This document shows positions 24,492 to 33,854 of a stretch of DNA of 64,000 bases, in pieces. The translations under genes and the position numbers were made by a program. This DNA is from Saprospiraceae bacterium UBA7687 (GTDB lineage: Bacteria; Bacteroidota; Bacteroidia; Chitinophagales; Saprospiraceae), in NCBI GenBank assembly GCA_002482845.1, contig DLGT01000154.1, positions 1 through 64,000 on the forward strand. The letters are read 5' to 3'. Below the pieces are notes generated by a model, which saw only the letters and a list, made by a program, of their open reading frames with translations, was not told where the DNA came from and made no database searches. The stretch's first letter is position 1. Each line of letters begins with the position of its first letter.

Positions 24492-25199
24492 TTATCTTAC
24501 AATAACATCAGACACATTATTTAGGAATTTTGCGATTTGAGTTTTTTCCTCTGCCAATAATTTTATATCCCAAAAATCATTATTTGTATTGTAAACTCTA
24601 ATTGTAGTTTTTGGTGCTCTCAAGGCTTTTGCAAAATATTCATTGTCAGTTGCTTGGATAATTCTTTTGGAGAGTAATTTATCTAATATTTCTGTGTCTA
24701 CTTTTGTATCTGTGTTGGTACTTGTACTTGTTGTTGTATTAGTATTATTAATTTTTTCACTCCTGTTTTCAGTTGATGTTGATGACTTTACGGGCTCTAT
24801 TGTGGTCACGGATTCAGTTTTGACGTTAGTAGTTGTAGCAGTGGTAGTTTGAATATTATTTATTTGTTCTTGATATTTGATGTCTTCTAATCTTATGAAT
24901 AGTACTTTCAATATAGTGTCATTTGTGATAATATAAGCAGTATCTTTATAATCGGCTTGGGTCACTGGAAAACTAGACCATATTTCCCATTTCAAATTCC
25001 TATTATTAATTCCTTCTTTACTTAATGAATAAGAGAATGATCTAGAAATTCTATTTATTTTCGAACTTGCATACTTGCTATTAGACCATTGGTATGTTGT
25101 AACATTTCTGACTTCGTCATGAATTTTCCTTACAACAGGTACGCATGATGTTAAAATAATGATTAACGATGTAAAAAATAAAGGTAAATAATGCTTCAT
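24492..25199 (-). CDS. Lipoprotein with Thr/Asn-rich linker
   Basis: The 235-residue product is a lipoprotein: MKHYLPLFFTSLIIILTSC ends in the lipobox LTSC. I use ATG 25199, which begins that signal; an upstream ATG at 25223 adds eight residues. A globular part (about 20-120) is followed by a low-complexity Thr/Asn/Ser linker (for example NTNTTTSTSTNTDT) and a short C-terminal domain with VYNTNNDFWDIKLL. No family recognised. Confidence 0.6.
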   Translation of the reverse strand: MKHYLPLFFTSLIIILTSCVPVVRKIHDEVRNVTTYQWSNSKYASSKINRISRSFSYSLSKEGINNRNLKWEIWSSFPVTQADYKDTAYIITNDTILKVLFIRLEDIKYQEQINNIQTTTATTTNVKTESVTTIEPVKSSTSTENRSEKINNTNTTTSTSTNTDTKVDTEILDKLLSKRIIQATDNEYFAKALRAPKTTIRVYNTNNDFWDIKLLAEEKTQIAKFLNNVSDVIVR

Positions 25200-25420
25200 A
25201 AATATGTTTTTTAAGTGAGACAAACATAATACTATTTAGGAATACCATCTATTAAAATTTCCATAATCTTTTAATAATAGATTCATAAATATTGAGATTT
25301 TATGAGATGGAACATTTTTTTTTATTTTTATTTATTTTCAATATGAGTTTAAATATATTTATAATCAATTATATATATATGATAATAAATATTATGTGAA
25401 TTATAAATTAGAATGACCTA

Positions 25421-25452
25421 TTGACATTCTAATTTATTTACCATTATCTTTG
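25421..25452 (+). promoter_or_regulatory. Promoter of the met leader
   Basis: TTGAC at 25421 (-33 element) and TATCTTTG at 25445-25452 (-7 element, perfect TAnnTTTG) are separated by about 21 bases. The transcript should start near 25460, just before the riboswitch. Confidence 0.75.
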
Positions 25453-25496
25453 TGTCCGAAATAGTTAGGAACATCATTTCATATTTGTTCACAATT

Positions 25497-25593
25497 ATTT
25501 ATATCGATGAGGCGAGAGAAAAGGCTCGATGACCCTCAGGCAACCTACAAAAAGCAAGGTGCCAATTCCTTCCCGATTTTGGGGCATATAAAT
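25497..25593 (+). ncRNA. SAM-I type (S-box) riboswitch
   Basis: The conserved core reads GATGACCCTCAGGCAACC followed by AAGGTGCCAATTCC, the two most conserved strands of S-box aptamers. A perfect 8-bp P1 pairs ATTTATAT (25497-25504) with ATATAAAT (25586-25593). A short hairpin CCCGATTTTGGG stands before the P1 3' strand. It senses S-adenosylmethionine and controls the metY-metX genes, the expected targets. I see no classical terminator right behind P1; the P1 3' strand overlaps the first ATG (25592) of the leader ORF, so translational or Rho-linked control is possible. Confidence 0.85.
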
Positions 25594-25609
25594 GTTGAAT
25601 GTAATTAAA

Positions 25610-25729
25610 ATGAAATTTTTATCTTCTAAATTGAGTTCCTTTTCGCTTCCTTCGGAAGTCGTTATTTCAGTTTCCAAATCATCTTCTTCCTTATTCATGT
25701 GCTGTTGTTGTTGCTGTTGTTGCAACTAA
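25610..25729 (+). CDS. Cysteine-rich leader peptide (uORF) upstream of metY
   Basis: This 39-codon frame (MKFLSSKLSSFSL at the start) ends in Met followed by eight Cys codons in a row, Asn and TAA (25697-25729). It mixes TGC and TGT codons, so the Cys run is not a simple DNA repeat. The frame is open upstream to ATG 25592, which overlaps P1 of the SAM riboswitch. Leader peptides of this form act as amino-acid sensors: ribosomes stall on the Cys codons when charged tRNA-Cys is scarce. Here it would tie sulfur-amino-acid genes to cysteine as well as SAM. The opposite-strand frame (a poly-Gln start) is a shadow. The regulatory role is inferred. Confidence 0.7.
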   Translation: MKFLSSKLSSFSLPSEVVISVSKSSSSLFMCCCCCCCCN

Positions 25730-25936
25730 TCCACGGCATATCTGAATAGTTTATTACCACTTTTTAAGGCTGTTTCTATTTGATATGTTGTGAAAGTTCC
25801 ATCATAGGATCTTTGCACATCTTCATTATTTTATTTGTTCCATAAAGCAAATTTGATATAAAAAATTAGATTTTATTAGTCAGATTTTCAAAAAAAAATA
25901 ATATCCATCATTTTCAAATTTATAAATCATATTATC

Positions 25937-27304
25937 ATGTCAAATAACAAAAAATACAAATTCGAGACGCTCCAGTTGCATGCAGGTCAAAACCCAGATC
26001 CTACCACAGGTTCGAGAGCGGTGCCTATCTATCAGACTTCGTCATATGTTTTTAAGAATGCAGAGCATGGTGCTAATCTATTTGCACTCAAAGAATTCGG
26101 CAATATTTATACTCGAATTATGAATCCTACGACGGATGTATTTGAGCAGCGCATCGCAGCATTAGAAGGTGGCGTAGCAGCATTGGCAACAGGTTCTGGT
26201 CAGGCAGCACAATTTCTGGCTTTAAATAATATTTTGCAAGCAGGCGAAAACTTTGTGAGTACATCCTATCTGTATGGTGGCACCTACAATCAATTTAAAG
26301 TTGCCTTCAAGAGATTAGGTATAGATGTAAGATTTGCAGAAGGTGACGAAGCATCAAAATTTGAAGCATTAATCGATGAAAAAACAAAAGCAATCTACTT
26401 AGAAACAATAGGCAATCCTAAGTTTAATATTCCTGATTTCGAAGCCATCGCAGCTGTGGCAAATAAATATGATATTCCGCTCATTGTAGATAATACTTTT
26501 GGTGCAGCAGGTTACATTTTTCGACCTTTAGAGCATGGTGCACATATTGTAGTGGCATCTGCTACAAAGTGGATTGGCGGTCATGGTACGACCATAGGTG
26601 GTGTCATCGTTGATGGTGGTAATTATAATTGGGGTAATGGCAAGTTTCCACAATTTTCAGAGCCATCTGAAGGCTATCATGGACTAGTATTTTCCGATAT
26701 TTTTGGTGTGAATAATCCCCTAGGTTTACCGAATATTGCTTTTGCCATTCGGGCTAGAGTAGAAGGTTTAAGAGATTTTGGCGCTTCACTAAGTCCATTT
26801 AATGCTTTCCAATTATTGCAAGGATTGGAGACTCTTTCACTTAGAGTACAACGCACCGTGGACAATGCCTTCGAATTGGCACATTGGTTGTCAGTGCATC
26901 CACAAGTGGAAAGTGTAAGTTATCCAGGTCTAGAAAGTAGTCCTTACCACAAACTAGCCAAAAATTATCTTCGAAATGGTTACGGTGGTGTCTTGTCATT
27001 TAACATAAAAGGTACAAAATCTGATGCAGAAGAATTTATCAATAATTTAGATCTTGTGAGCCATCTTGCAAATGTGGGTGATGCTAAGACACTAATCATT
27101 CAGCCATCGGCAACCACTCATCAGCAACTGTCCGAAAAAGAGCAGATTTCTGCCGGCGTATTGCCAAATCAGTTGCGTCTGTCTGTAGGTATTGAGCATA
27201 TAGATGATATCAAAAATGATTTAATTGATGCTTTTGCGGCTGTTAAAAAAAGACAAGAAGCCCCACAGTCAACTACGAAAGCAGTGGAAGCAACATTAAA
27301 TTAA
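25937..27304 (+). CDS. metY: O-acetylhomoserine sulfhydrylase (aminocarboxypropyltransferase)
   Basis: This PLP enzyme of the Cys/Met metabolism family (455 residues; family about 430) combines O-acetylhomoserine with sulfide to make homocysteine. Visible features are ETLQLHAGQNPDP at the start, the phosphate-binding ATGSGQAAQ region, the catalytic Lys at residue 211 in SATKWIGGHGT, and RLSVGIEHIDDI near the end. The last about 20 residues are a polar extension. Expression should depend on the SAM riboswitch and Cys leader upstream; GATCTTTGCAC at 25808 could be a second promoter. metX follows after 21 bases and supplies the substrate. Confidence 0.95.
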   Translation: MSNNKKYKFETLQLHAGQNPDPTTGSRAVPIYQTSSYVFKNAEHGANLFALKEFGNIYTRIMNPTTDVFEQRIAALEGGVAALATGSGQAAQFLALNNILQAGENFVSTSYLYGGTYNQFKVAFKRLGIDVRFAEGDEASKFEALIDEKTKAIYLETIGNPKFNIPDFEAIAAVANKYDIPLIVDNTFGAAGYIFRPLEHGAHIVVASATKWIGGHGTTIGGVIVDGGNYNWGNGKFPQFSEPSEGYHGLVFSDIFGVNNPLGLPNIAFAIRARVEGLRDFGASLSPFNAFQLLQGLETLSLRVQRTVDNAFELAHWLSVHPQVESVSYPGLESSPYHKLAKNYLRNGYGGVLSFNIKGTKSDAEEFINNLDLVSHLANVGDAKTLIIQPSATTHQQLSEKEQISAGVLPNQLRLSVGIEHIDDIKNDLIDAFAAVKKRQEAPQSTTKAVEATLN

Positions 27305-27325
27305 ATATTAATAAATCCTAAGCAA

Positions 27326-28390
27326 TTGAGTCAAGTGAAAGCAGATAATTCAGTATATAACAATGTAGTAGATACCGATAAAGGCCCATATTTTTTTGAG
27401 TACAAGCATGATTTTAGTCTTGAATCCGGGGAGTCTCTTCCCGGATTCACACTAGCTTATCACACTTTTGGTACGCTCAATGATAAGAAAGATAATGTGG
27501 TATGGATAATCCATGCTCTGACGGCCAATAGTAATCCCACAGAATGGTGGCCTGGTATAGTAGGAAATGATTTTGCTATCGATCCCAAAAAACACTTTAT
27601 CATTTGTGCCAATAGCCTTGGATCTCCATATGGTTCTACTTGTCCGCTTTCTATTGATCCACGTAAGGATGTGCCGTATTACCATAACTTCCCTTTGATT
27701 ACTAATAGAGACATTGCGCGCAGTTTTGAGTTATTGAGTATCCATTTGGGTATTGATCACATCAAGTTGCTTGCAGGAGCTTCACTTGGTGGTCAGCAAG
27801 CATTAGAGTGGTCGGTTATTGCACCTAAAAAATTTGAACAACTATTGCTCATTGCTACCAATGCTAAGCATTCACCTTGGGGAATTGGTTTTAACGAAAG
27901 TCAGCGTCTAGCTATAGAAGCAGATCAAACTTGGAAAGAAAAACATGATGACGCAGGCAAAGCAGGTTTATTGGCAGCAAGATCTATTGCATTACTCAGC
28001 TATCGGTCGTCGCAAGGATATAATAATACCCAAGCTGATAGCGAAGACAAATTGGATAATTTTAGGGTTCAGTCGTATCAACGATATCAAGGAGAAAAAC
28101 TTGTCAAAAGGTTTAATGCATTTTCTTATGTAACCTTGTCTAAGGCAATGGATAGTCATAATTTGGGTAGGAATCGTGGTGGTGTCTTGTCTGCTTTGAC
28201 ACAAATAAAGGCCAAGACTACCATTTTGGGAATTGAGACAGATATTCTTTTTCCACTAGAAGAGCAGAAGTTTCTATACAGGCATATTCCTGATGCACGA
28301 CTCGAAGTAATCCATTCAGATTTAGGGCATGATGGCTTCCTTACGGAAAATGAAAAAGTGAGCCAAGTAATAAAAAGTTTGTTGAGTTAG
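27326..28390 (+). CDS. metX: Homoserine O-acetyltransferase
   Basis: This alpha/beta-hydrolase (354 residues) acetylates homoserine with acetyl-CoA, the first committed step of methionine synthesis by direct sulfhydrylation. The nucleophile elbow is GASLGGQQALEW, the Asp lies in GIETDILFP and the His in SDLGHDGFL, completing the triad. The N-terminal strand FTLAYHTFGTLN and the WWPGIVG segment are typical of MetX. No ATG is near; the frame begins at TTG 27326 (GTG 27335 is an alternative), either giving a normal length. It sits 21 bases behind metY in one operon. Confidence 0.95.
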   Translation: MSQVKADNSVYNNVVDTDKGPYFFEYKHDFSLESGESLPGFTLAYHTFGTLNDKKDNVVWIIHALTANSNPTEWWPGIVGNDFAIDPKKHFIICANSLGSPYGSTCPLSIDPRKDVPYYHNFPLITNRDIARSFELLSIHLGIDHIKLLAGASLGGQQALEWSVIAPKKFEQLLLIATNAKHSPWGIGFNESQRLAIEADQTWKEKHDDAGKAGLLAARSIALLSYRSSQGYNNTQADSEDKLDNFRVQSYQRYQGEKLVKRFNAFSYVTLSKAMDSHNLGRNRGGVLSALTQIKAKTTILGIETDILFPLEEQKFLYRHIPDARLEVIHSDLGHDGFLTENEKVSQVIKSLLS

Positions 28391-28767
28391 TCAAATTTAT
28401 TTTAATTTTATTTCTTCTAGCTAAACCAAATTTTAACCAAGTATTTCTACTTTTGGAAATATGAAATGTTATAATATGTTGGTCTTTTTAAGACTCACTT
28501 ATTACAAATTTGGTAAGCGTTTGTTAGAGATGATTTTTGGGTTCTTAGGGAAATGTTAAAGTTCAAAAACGAGTGATCCTTATCCAATAAATCTTGTTTC
28601 AAATCCATTATATATTGTTATTCTTTTTTTAAGGAATACATAAAAGTCTTTTTGAAAACCAAAAGTTAAGGAAACCATATTGTGTGCTGAATATACAATT
28701 TGTTGGTTTTAATATTAGTTATCATTTATAATAATCACGTTCTTATTTTTCAATTAAATCCTAGATA
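28391..28767. other. Gene-free stretch after metX
   Basis: No open frame, strong hairpin or repeat was seen. It contains the AT-rich region before a small plus-strand gene and no clear terminator for metX. Confidence 0.5.
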
Positions 28768-28953
28768 ATGCAAACCATCAAAGTTTTTGTAAGATTTAAA
28801 TTAGTCGATAAGATTGCCCAAGCTATTCATGGCTTTACGGTAAAAGAAATAGAAATCATAACTAATGATATCAACTCCATAAAAGAAAAACTTTACAAAC
28901 AATACGGCATTAATGAAATATTGGAATGGAGAGCAGAATTGATCACGGCCTAG
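28768..28953 (+). CDS. Small protein of unknown function
   Basis: The 61-residue frame reads like a real protein: an amphipathic beta start (MQTIKVFVRFKLVDKIAQ) and HGFTVKEIEIITNDINSIKEKLYKQYGINEI in the middle. It is not matched to a family. It stands alone, with a convergent small gene downstream. The codon pattern looks coding, but its small size limits confidence. Confidence 0.5.
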   Translation: MQTIKVFVRFKLVDKIAQAIHGFTVKEIEIITNDINSIKEKLYKQYGINEILEWRAELITA

Positions 28954-29031
28954 TAATGAAATAGTATAGTTTTAGAAATCTATAGATTTTTAAACATCAA
29001 AGATGTGTTCTTTAATCATAGATATCTAAAT

Positions 29032-29208
29032 CTATTTTAATTTAGGCATATTAATAATCTGTTCTATTTTTTTCCAACTTTTTTCGGCATCATCAGCTTT
29101 AATTTTAAGTTGATCTAGGATGTTTAGATTCCTTTCTAAATTAACTTCTATAGTTTCATTTAAACTTTTTGATGCTGTGTCTATGGTGCGATCTATGACT
29201 TCAGACAT
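29032..29208 (-). CDS. Small helical protein of unknown function
   Basis: This 58-residue, wholly helical, charged protein reads MSEVIDRTIDTASKSLNETI and then NILDQLKIKADDAEKSWKKIEQIIN. I use ATG 29208; the ATG at 29232 would add residues with no clear sense. It may be a coiled-coil adaptor. It follows the sigma-factor gene on the same strand after 167 bases, so it could be a partner, but I cannot show that. Confidence 0.4.
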   Translation of the reverse strand: MSEVIDRTIDTASKSLNETIEVNLERNLNILDQLKIKADDAEKSWKKIEQIINMPKLK

Positions 29209-29375
29209 AACTTTATTTTTTATTATTCTCAATGTATACCCTTAGACGGATATTTCATGGAATACCCTAGTAAATTTGCTTGAAATATTGAAAATTAATG
29301 AAATTTTAACAAATTTGGTCTGTATTCTAGTTAATTCGCGCCAATATTGTAAAAATTATTGAAGATTTTGGACTT

Positions 29376-29867
29376 CTAAAGTTTTAAAGTTGCCATGATT
29401 TCTAATGCTTTTTGCATTCTTTTTTCTATCGCTTTGACACTTAAGTTTAGACTGTCTGCAATTTGTTGGTAAGTCATTTTTTCCATTCTATTCATCAGAA
29501 AGACTACTTTGGAGTTTTCTGGCATATTGTTTATAGTACTTTCCAATTTTATCCTAAACTCTTCCATTTCTATCAAGTATTGTGGATCTTTAATATCATG
29601 GTGAACAGTGAAAGCAGACTTGTAGTTAGTTTTAACTTTTTCATGCCTAATATGATCCAAAAATAGATTATTAGCAACCGTAAAGACATAAGAACGAGCT
29701 TTATCTTTTTCTATTTTTTCTGAATTTCTCCACAATCTCACGAATGATTCTTGAGCTATGTCTTCTGCAAGTTCTATATTATTGCATTTTGCGAAGATAA
29801 AGATTCTCAATCCCGTAAAACATTCTAAATAAAACTTCTTAAACTCGTACTCATTATCAAACGCCAT
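29376..29867 (-). CDS. ECF-type RNA polymerase sigma-70 factor
   Basis: The 163-residue protein has region 2 (ELAEDIAQESFVRLWRN, RSYVFTVANNLFLDHIRHEK) and region 4 (INNMPENSKVVFLMNRMEKMTYQQIADSLNLSVKAIEKRMQKAL), the standard layout of extracytoplasmic-function sigma factors of the FecI/Bacteroidota type. Such factors redirect RNA polymerase in response to an envelope signal, usually released by an anti-sigma factor in the membrane. No anti-sigma or TonB-dependent receptor gene lies next to it here. It is the last gene of a tight run, 6 bases after aroQ. Confidence 0.9.
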   Translation of the reverse strand: MAFDNEYEFKKFYLECFTGLRIFIFAKCNNIELAEDIAQESFVRLWRNSEKIEKDKARSYVFTVANNLFLDHIRHEKVKTNYKSAFTVHHDIKDPQYLIEMEEFRIKLESTINNMPENSKVVFLMNRMEKMTYQQIADSLNLSVKAIEKRMQKALEIMATLKL

Positions 29868-29873
29868 GTAACA

Positions 29874-30308
29874 TTATTTCTTGAGAATATTATTCTGAAA
29901 ATAAATAATGGCTTCGTTATAGCCTTTCAAACCATTTCCGACTATACTGTGGACGGCAGATTCTTTGACATAGTTGGTATGTCGATAGGCTTCGCGTTCA
30001 TATATATTAGTAAGGTGTACTTCTACTACAGGTGTTGTGATGGCTCTTAATGCATCAGCAATTGCAATCGATGTATGTGTGAATCCTGCTGCATTCAATA
30101 TAATACCATCAAATCTATATCCTACCGCATGGAGTTTGTCTATAATATCGCCTTCATGGTTTGATTGGTAGTAATGAAGATTAATATTTTCAAACTCTTT
30201 TTCTAAAGTGATAAAATACTCTTCAAATGATATATTGCCATAAATCTCTGGCTGTCGTTTGCCAAGCAGATTTAGGTTTGGTCCATTTATAATAATAATC
30301 TGTGTCAT
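29874..30308 (-). CDS. aroQ: 3-dehydroquinate dehydratase, type II
   Basis: This is a shikimate-pathway enzyme of normal type II length (144 residues). Its features are IIINGPNLNLLGKRQPEIYG at the N-terminus with the active-site loop (Arg and Tyr), NAAGFTHTSIAIADAL with the substrate-binding Asn and the Thr-His, and EVHLTNIYEREAYRH with the catalytic His-region. It converts 3-dehydroquinate to 3-dehydroshikimate in the cytoplasm. It is packed 4 bases behind recQ and before the sigma factor on the minus strand. Confidence 0.95.
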   Translation of the reverse strand: MTQIIIINGPNLNLLGKRQPEIYGNISFEEYFITLEKEFENINLHYYQSNHEGDIIDKLHAVGYRFDGIILNAAGFTHTSIAIADALRAITTPVVEVHLTNIYEREAYRHTNYVKESAVHSIVGNGLKGYNEAIIYFQNNILKK

Positions 30309-30312
30309 GCTA

Positions 30313-32514
30313 TTAATTTGCTATGTCTGACATAAATTTTATCCTTGTGAGCAAGACTTCTTCTTCAGTGATATCATCTTCCTGAAGTTTTCTAATGGCC
30401 GTCTCTATGGAGTCGGTCGGTGCATTTCTAAAGTAATCAAAGATTTCTTCGATGATGTCTTCGTCCACTTTATCTTTTATGTAATAATTGATATTCAGTT
30501 TTGTGCCAGCATCTGCAATACCATTCATCTCATAAAGCAACTCATCGTGGGTCATCTCTACATTTTTTGCGATGTCTTCGAATGGCATTTTTCTATCTAC
30601 AGATTGGATGATCGTGACTTTATTTCTCGATTTATTTGCAACTTGTTTAATTACGACTTCTGTCGGGCGATCTATTTCATTCTCATCAACATATTTTCTG
30701 ATAAGTTCTATGAATGGTTTTGCAAATTTTTGGGCTTTGCCTTGACTCACCCCTGATATTTGCATCATATCTTCCATGCTGATAGGGTAGAAGGTCGCCA
30801 TATCTTGGAGTGCAGGTTCAGAGAATATTACCCATGGCTGTACTTTTAGTTTTCTGGCTTCTGTCTTTCTGAGGTCTTTGAGCATCTCTACCAACACTGC
30901 ATCTAGAGCAGCTCCTTGTCCACCACCTATATCCAAATCACCATCATCCTTCACAGTGAAATCTCTATTTAGTGGTATCATGATAGATTCTGACTTTTTG
31001 ATAAACTTGTGCCCATCATCTGTCAGTTTAAGTATACCGTATTGTTCTATCTCCTTATATAATAGGTTGAATAGGATTGCTTGTCTAAATATGGTGTGCC
31101 AAAATAACTCTCCTTTTTCTGCGCCTGAGCCAAATAATGGCAATTTGTCAAATTTGAAATCTTTCATTTCTTTTGACATCTTACCTGTGATGAACTCCAC
31201 AAGGATTTTGACCGTATAATTTTCATTCAGCTGTGCTACTACTTTCAAAGCTAATTGCATTTGATCCTTAACTTCTTCTTTTTGTTTAGGATATTTGCAA
31301 TTGTCACACATATTCGAACATTGTTCATAACTATATTCTTCTCCGAAATAATGGAGTAAGAATTTTCTGCGGCAAGTGCTTGTTTCGGCATATGCAATGA
31401 CTTCTTCCATCAACTGTGCACTTAGTTCGCGTTCAGCTACGGGCTTGTCACGCAGGAATTTTTCTAATTTTAAGATGTCCTTATAGGAATAGAATGCCAG
31501 ACAATTGCCACTCAAACCGTCTCTACCACCTCTACCAGTCTCTTGGTAGTAGTTTTCTATACTTTTTGGTATGTCATAATGAATTACAAATCGCACATCG
31601 GGCTTGTCTATACCCATCCCAAATGCAATGGTTGCAACGATTACTTCTACCTCTTCCATCAAGAAATCATCTTGGACATTTGTTCTAGTCTTGGCATCGA
31701 GACCTGCGTGGTATGCTGCTGCTTTAATGCCGTTTACATTAAGAACTTTGGCAATCTCTTCTGTTGATTTCCTAGATTGTACATATATAATTCCTGACTT
31801 TCCTTTGGATGTCTTAATAAATTGGATAATACTTTTGATCGTATGGTCCTTATTGACTTTTGGTCTTATTTCATAATAAAGATTATCTCTATTGAATGAC
31901 GAGATAAAAATATTTGGGTCTTCCATTTCCAAACTTTTTACAATATCAGTTTGGACCTTTGGTGTTGCAGTTGCAGTAAGTGCTATAATTGGAATATTAT
32001 CACTTATGGCAGATATCATTGTTCTGATCCTTCTATATTCAGGTCTGAAGTCATGTCCCCATTCTGAGATACAGTGTGCTTCATCTACAGCTACAAAAGA
32101 AATGTTGCTTTTTTGAAAGAATTCGATATTTTCATCTTTGGTGAGTGTTTCTGGAGCAATAAAGAGCATTTTTGTTTTGCCACTTGCAATCTCGTTTTTG
32201 ACTTCAGCCATTTGAGATTTATTAAGTGATGAGTTTAAGAAACTTGCAATATTATCTTCTTGACTATATCCTCTGATGGAATCTACTTGATTTTTCATCA
32301 ATGCGATTAGTGGAGATATGATTATAGCTGTACCTTCCATCATCATGGCAGGCAACTGATAGCATAAAGACTTACCGCCACCCGTAGGCATAATGACGAA
32401 AGTATTTTTTTTGTCCAAAACACTTTTGACTATATCTCTTTGTTCTCCTTTGAATGATTCGAATCCAAAATACTTCTTTAGCGATGATGTGATATCTGCG
32501 TTTGTAAAAACCAT
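30313..32514 (-). CDS. recQ: ATP-dependent DNA helicase RecQ
   Basis: This 733-residue 3'-5' helicase has motif I MPTGGGKSLCYQLPA, motif II VDEAHCISEWGHDFR (including the aromatic-rich loop), motif III ALTATAT and motif VI QETGRGGRDG. It has a zinc-binding cysteine cluster (CRRKFLLHYFG, CSNMCDNCKYP), a winged-helix RQC region, then an HRDC domain near residue 520-600 and a C-terminal helical extension common in Bacteroidota. It resolves recombination and stalled-fork structures. It is the first gene of the recQ-aroQ-sigma cluster. Confidence 0.95.
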   Translation of the reverse strand: MVFTNADITSSLKKYFGFESFKGEQRDIVKSVLDKKNTFVIMPTGGGKSLCYQLPAMMMEGTAIIISPLIALMKNQVDSIRGYSQEDNIASFLNSSLNKSQMAEVKNEIASGKTKMLFIAPETLTKDENIEFFQKSNISFVAVDEAHCISEWGHDFRPEYRRIRTMISAISDNIPIIALTATATPKVQTDIVKSLEMEDPNIFISSFNRDNLYYEIRPKVNKDHTIKSIIQFIKTSKGKSGIIYVQSRKSTEEIAKVLNVNGIKAAAYHAGLDAKTRTNVQDDFLMEEVEVIVATIAFGMGIDKPDVRFVIHYDIPKSIENYYQETGRGGRDGLSGNCLAFYSYKDILKLEKFLRDKPVAERELSAQLMEEVIAYAETSTCRRKFLLHYFGEEYSYEQCSNMCDNCKYPKQKEEVKDQMQLALKVVAQLNENYTVKILVEFITGKMSKEMKDFKFDKLPLFGSGAEKGELFWHTIFRQAILFNLLYKEIEQYGILKLTDDGHKFIKKSESIMIPLNRDFTVKDDGDLDIGGGQGAALDAVLVEMLKDLRKTEARKLKVQPWVIFSEPALQDMATFYPISMEDMMQISGVSQGKAQKFAKPFIELIRKYVDENEIDRPTEVVIKQVANKSRNKVTIIQSVDRKMPFEDIAKNVEMTHDELLYEMNGIADAGTKLNINYYIKDKVDEDIIEEIFDYFRNAPTDSIETAIRKLQEDDITEEEVLLTRIKFMSDIAN

Positions 32515-32879
32515 AATAATATAATACGTTCAGTTTTGTATGTAATAGATAATTTAGCAAGTACGCTACATGATTTAGAAACTAAAAAATCCATCTAGTT
32601 TTACTCTTTTGAGAAAAAAAGATAAAGTTTAAACGCTCCATCATAATGAATTTAGTACTTGAATGCTACCTTCTTAAGATGTCAATTTAACAATAACTTC
32701 CAAAGAAGTGCAATCTAGAAAAATAAATTAAAAAGTGCAAATTGTTTGTCTTAAAAGTTTACAATTATTGAAAATTAATATCATTTCTACCACAAGTCAT
32801 AGGTGTAAAATGCCTACTTTATCGTAAATTTGACCTTCTTTTTAACTCACTTTTTTAATTAGCAGCCAAAATTACGATT
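32515..32879. other. Divergent intergenic region between recQ and kdsD
   Basis: This 365-base AT-rich stretch lies between two outward-facing operons. It must hold both promoters, but I see no strong TAnnTTTG element and no repeat or hairpin that stands out. Confidence 0.5.
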
Positions 32880-33854
32880 TTGAATTCAAATATCCATACA
32901 CAAATCAAAGAAAAAATTGAAAATACTTTACATATAGAAGGAAAGGCGCTTTTGGACATGTCCGTAAATGTCTCTGATGAAATATGTAAAGCCGTAGAAG
33001 TTATTTTCGAGAACAAAGGAAGGTTGATAGTCACAGGTATTGGAAAAAGTGCAATTGTAGGCCAAAAGATTGTTGCGACCCTCAACTCTACTGGGACTTC
33101 TGCTGTATTTATGCATGCTGCAGATGCTATTCATGGTGATTTAGGGATGATCAGTGAAGACGATATTGTCATGTGTATATCAAAAAGTGGAGATACTTCT
33201 GAAGTCAAGGTGCTTGTGCCGCTAATCAAAGGTTTTGGAAATACATTGATTGCTATGGTGAGCAATGGGTTGTCATATCTAGCGACCAATGCGGATCACA
33301 AAATCTTAATACCAGTAGATGCAGAAGCAGATCCAAATAACCTTGCTCCTACTACTAGTACAACCCTTCAGATGGCGATGGGTGATGCAATAGCAGTTGC
33401 ATTATTGTCTCTTCGTGGGTTTTCTCATGAGCATTTTGCTAAGTTTCATCCAGGTGGAAGTCTAGGAAAACAGTTATACCTTAAGGTGGGCGATTTGCTA
33501 AGTCTTCATGATAAACCCAAAGTATATACTTCTGACAATATAAGACAGGTCATTATGGAAATTTCTTCTAAAAGACTTGGTGCTACGGCAGTCCTTGATG
33601 ATAATGAAAATTTGGTAGGTATGATTACAGATGGAGATTTGAGACGCATGCTTGAAACAGAAGGTAATGTTGGACATTTGATAGCTAGTGATATTATGAA
33701 TGGAAATCCCAAAACTATTCAGAAATCTAGTTTGGCGATAGATGCTTTAACTGTACTAAGAAAGTTTAGCATCAGTCAGCTAGTGGTAAAAGATGACAAC
33801 AGATATGTAGGAATGATTCATATTCATGATATGATAAAAGAAGGTTTGGTATGA
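32880..33854 (+). CDS. kdsD: Arabinose-5-phosphate isomerase (KdsD/KpsF family)
   Basis: This 324-residue enzyme interconverts ribulose 5-phosphate and arabinose 5-phosphate, the first step toward the LPS sugar Kdo. The SIS domain shows TGIGKSAIVGQKIVATLNSTGT, HGDLG and SKSGDTSE, followed by FHPGGSLGK. The two CBS domains are at about 210-265 and 275-322. The frame begins with TTG at 32880; the next ATG would cut off the first 26 residues, which the family normally has, so TTG is likely the true start. Its stop overlaps the start of bioY (ATGA). Confidence 0.92.
   Translation: MNSNIHTQIKEKIENTLHIEGKALLDMSVNVSDEICKAVEVIFENKGRLIVTGIGKSAIVGQKIVATLNSTGTSAVFMHAADAIHGDLGMISEDDIVMCISKSGDTSEVKVLVPLIKGFGNTLIAMVSNGLSYLATNADHKILIPVDAEADPNNLAPTTSTTLQMAMGDAIAVALLSLRGFSHEHFAKFHPGGSLGKQLYLKVGDLLSLHDKPKVYTSDNIRQVIMEISSKRLGATAVLDDNENLVGMITDGDLRRMLETEGNVGHLIASDIMNGNPKTIQKSSLAIDALTVLRKFSISQLVVKDDNRYVGMIHIHDMIKEGLV

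Noticed and set aside
25495..25725. 76-residue minus-strand ORF with a poly-Gln start
   Set aside because: Antisense to the riboswitch and the Cys-rich leader ORF; the Gln run is the complement of the Cys codons.
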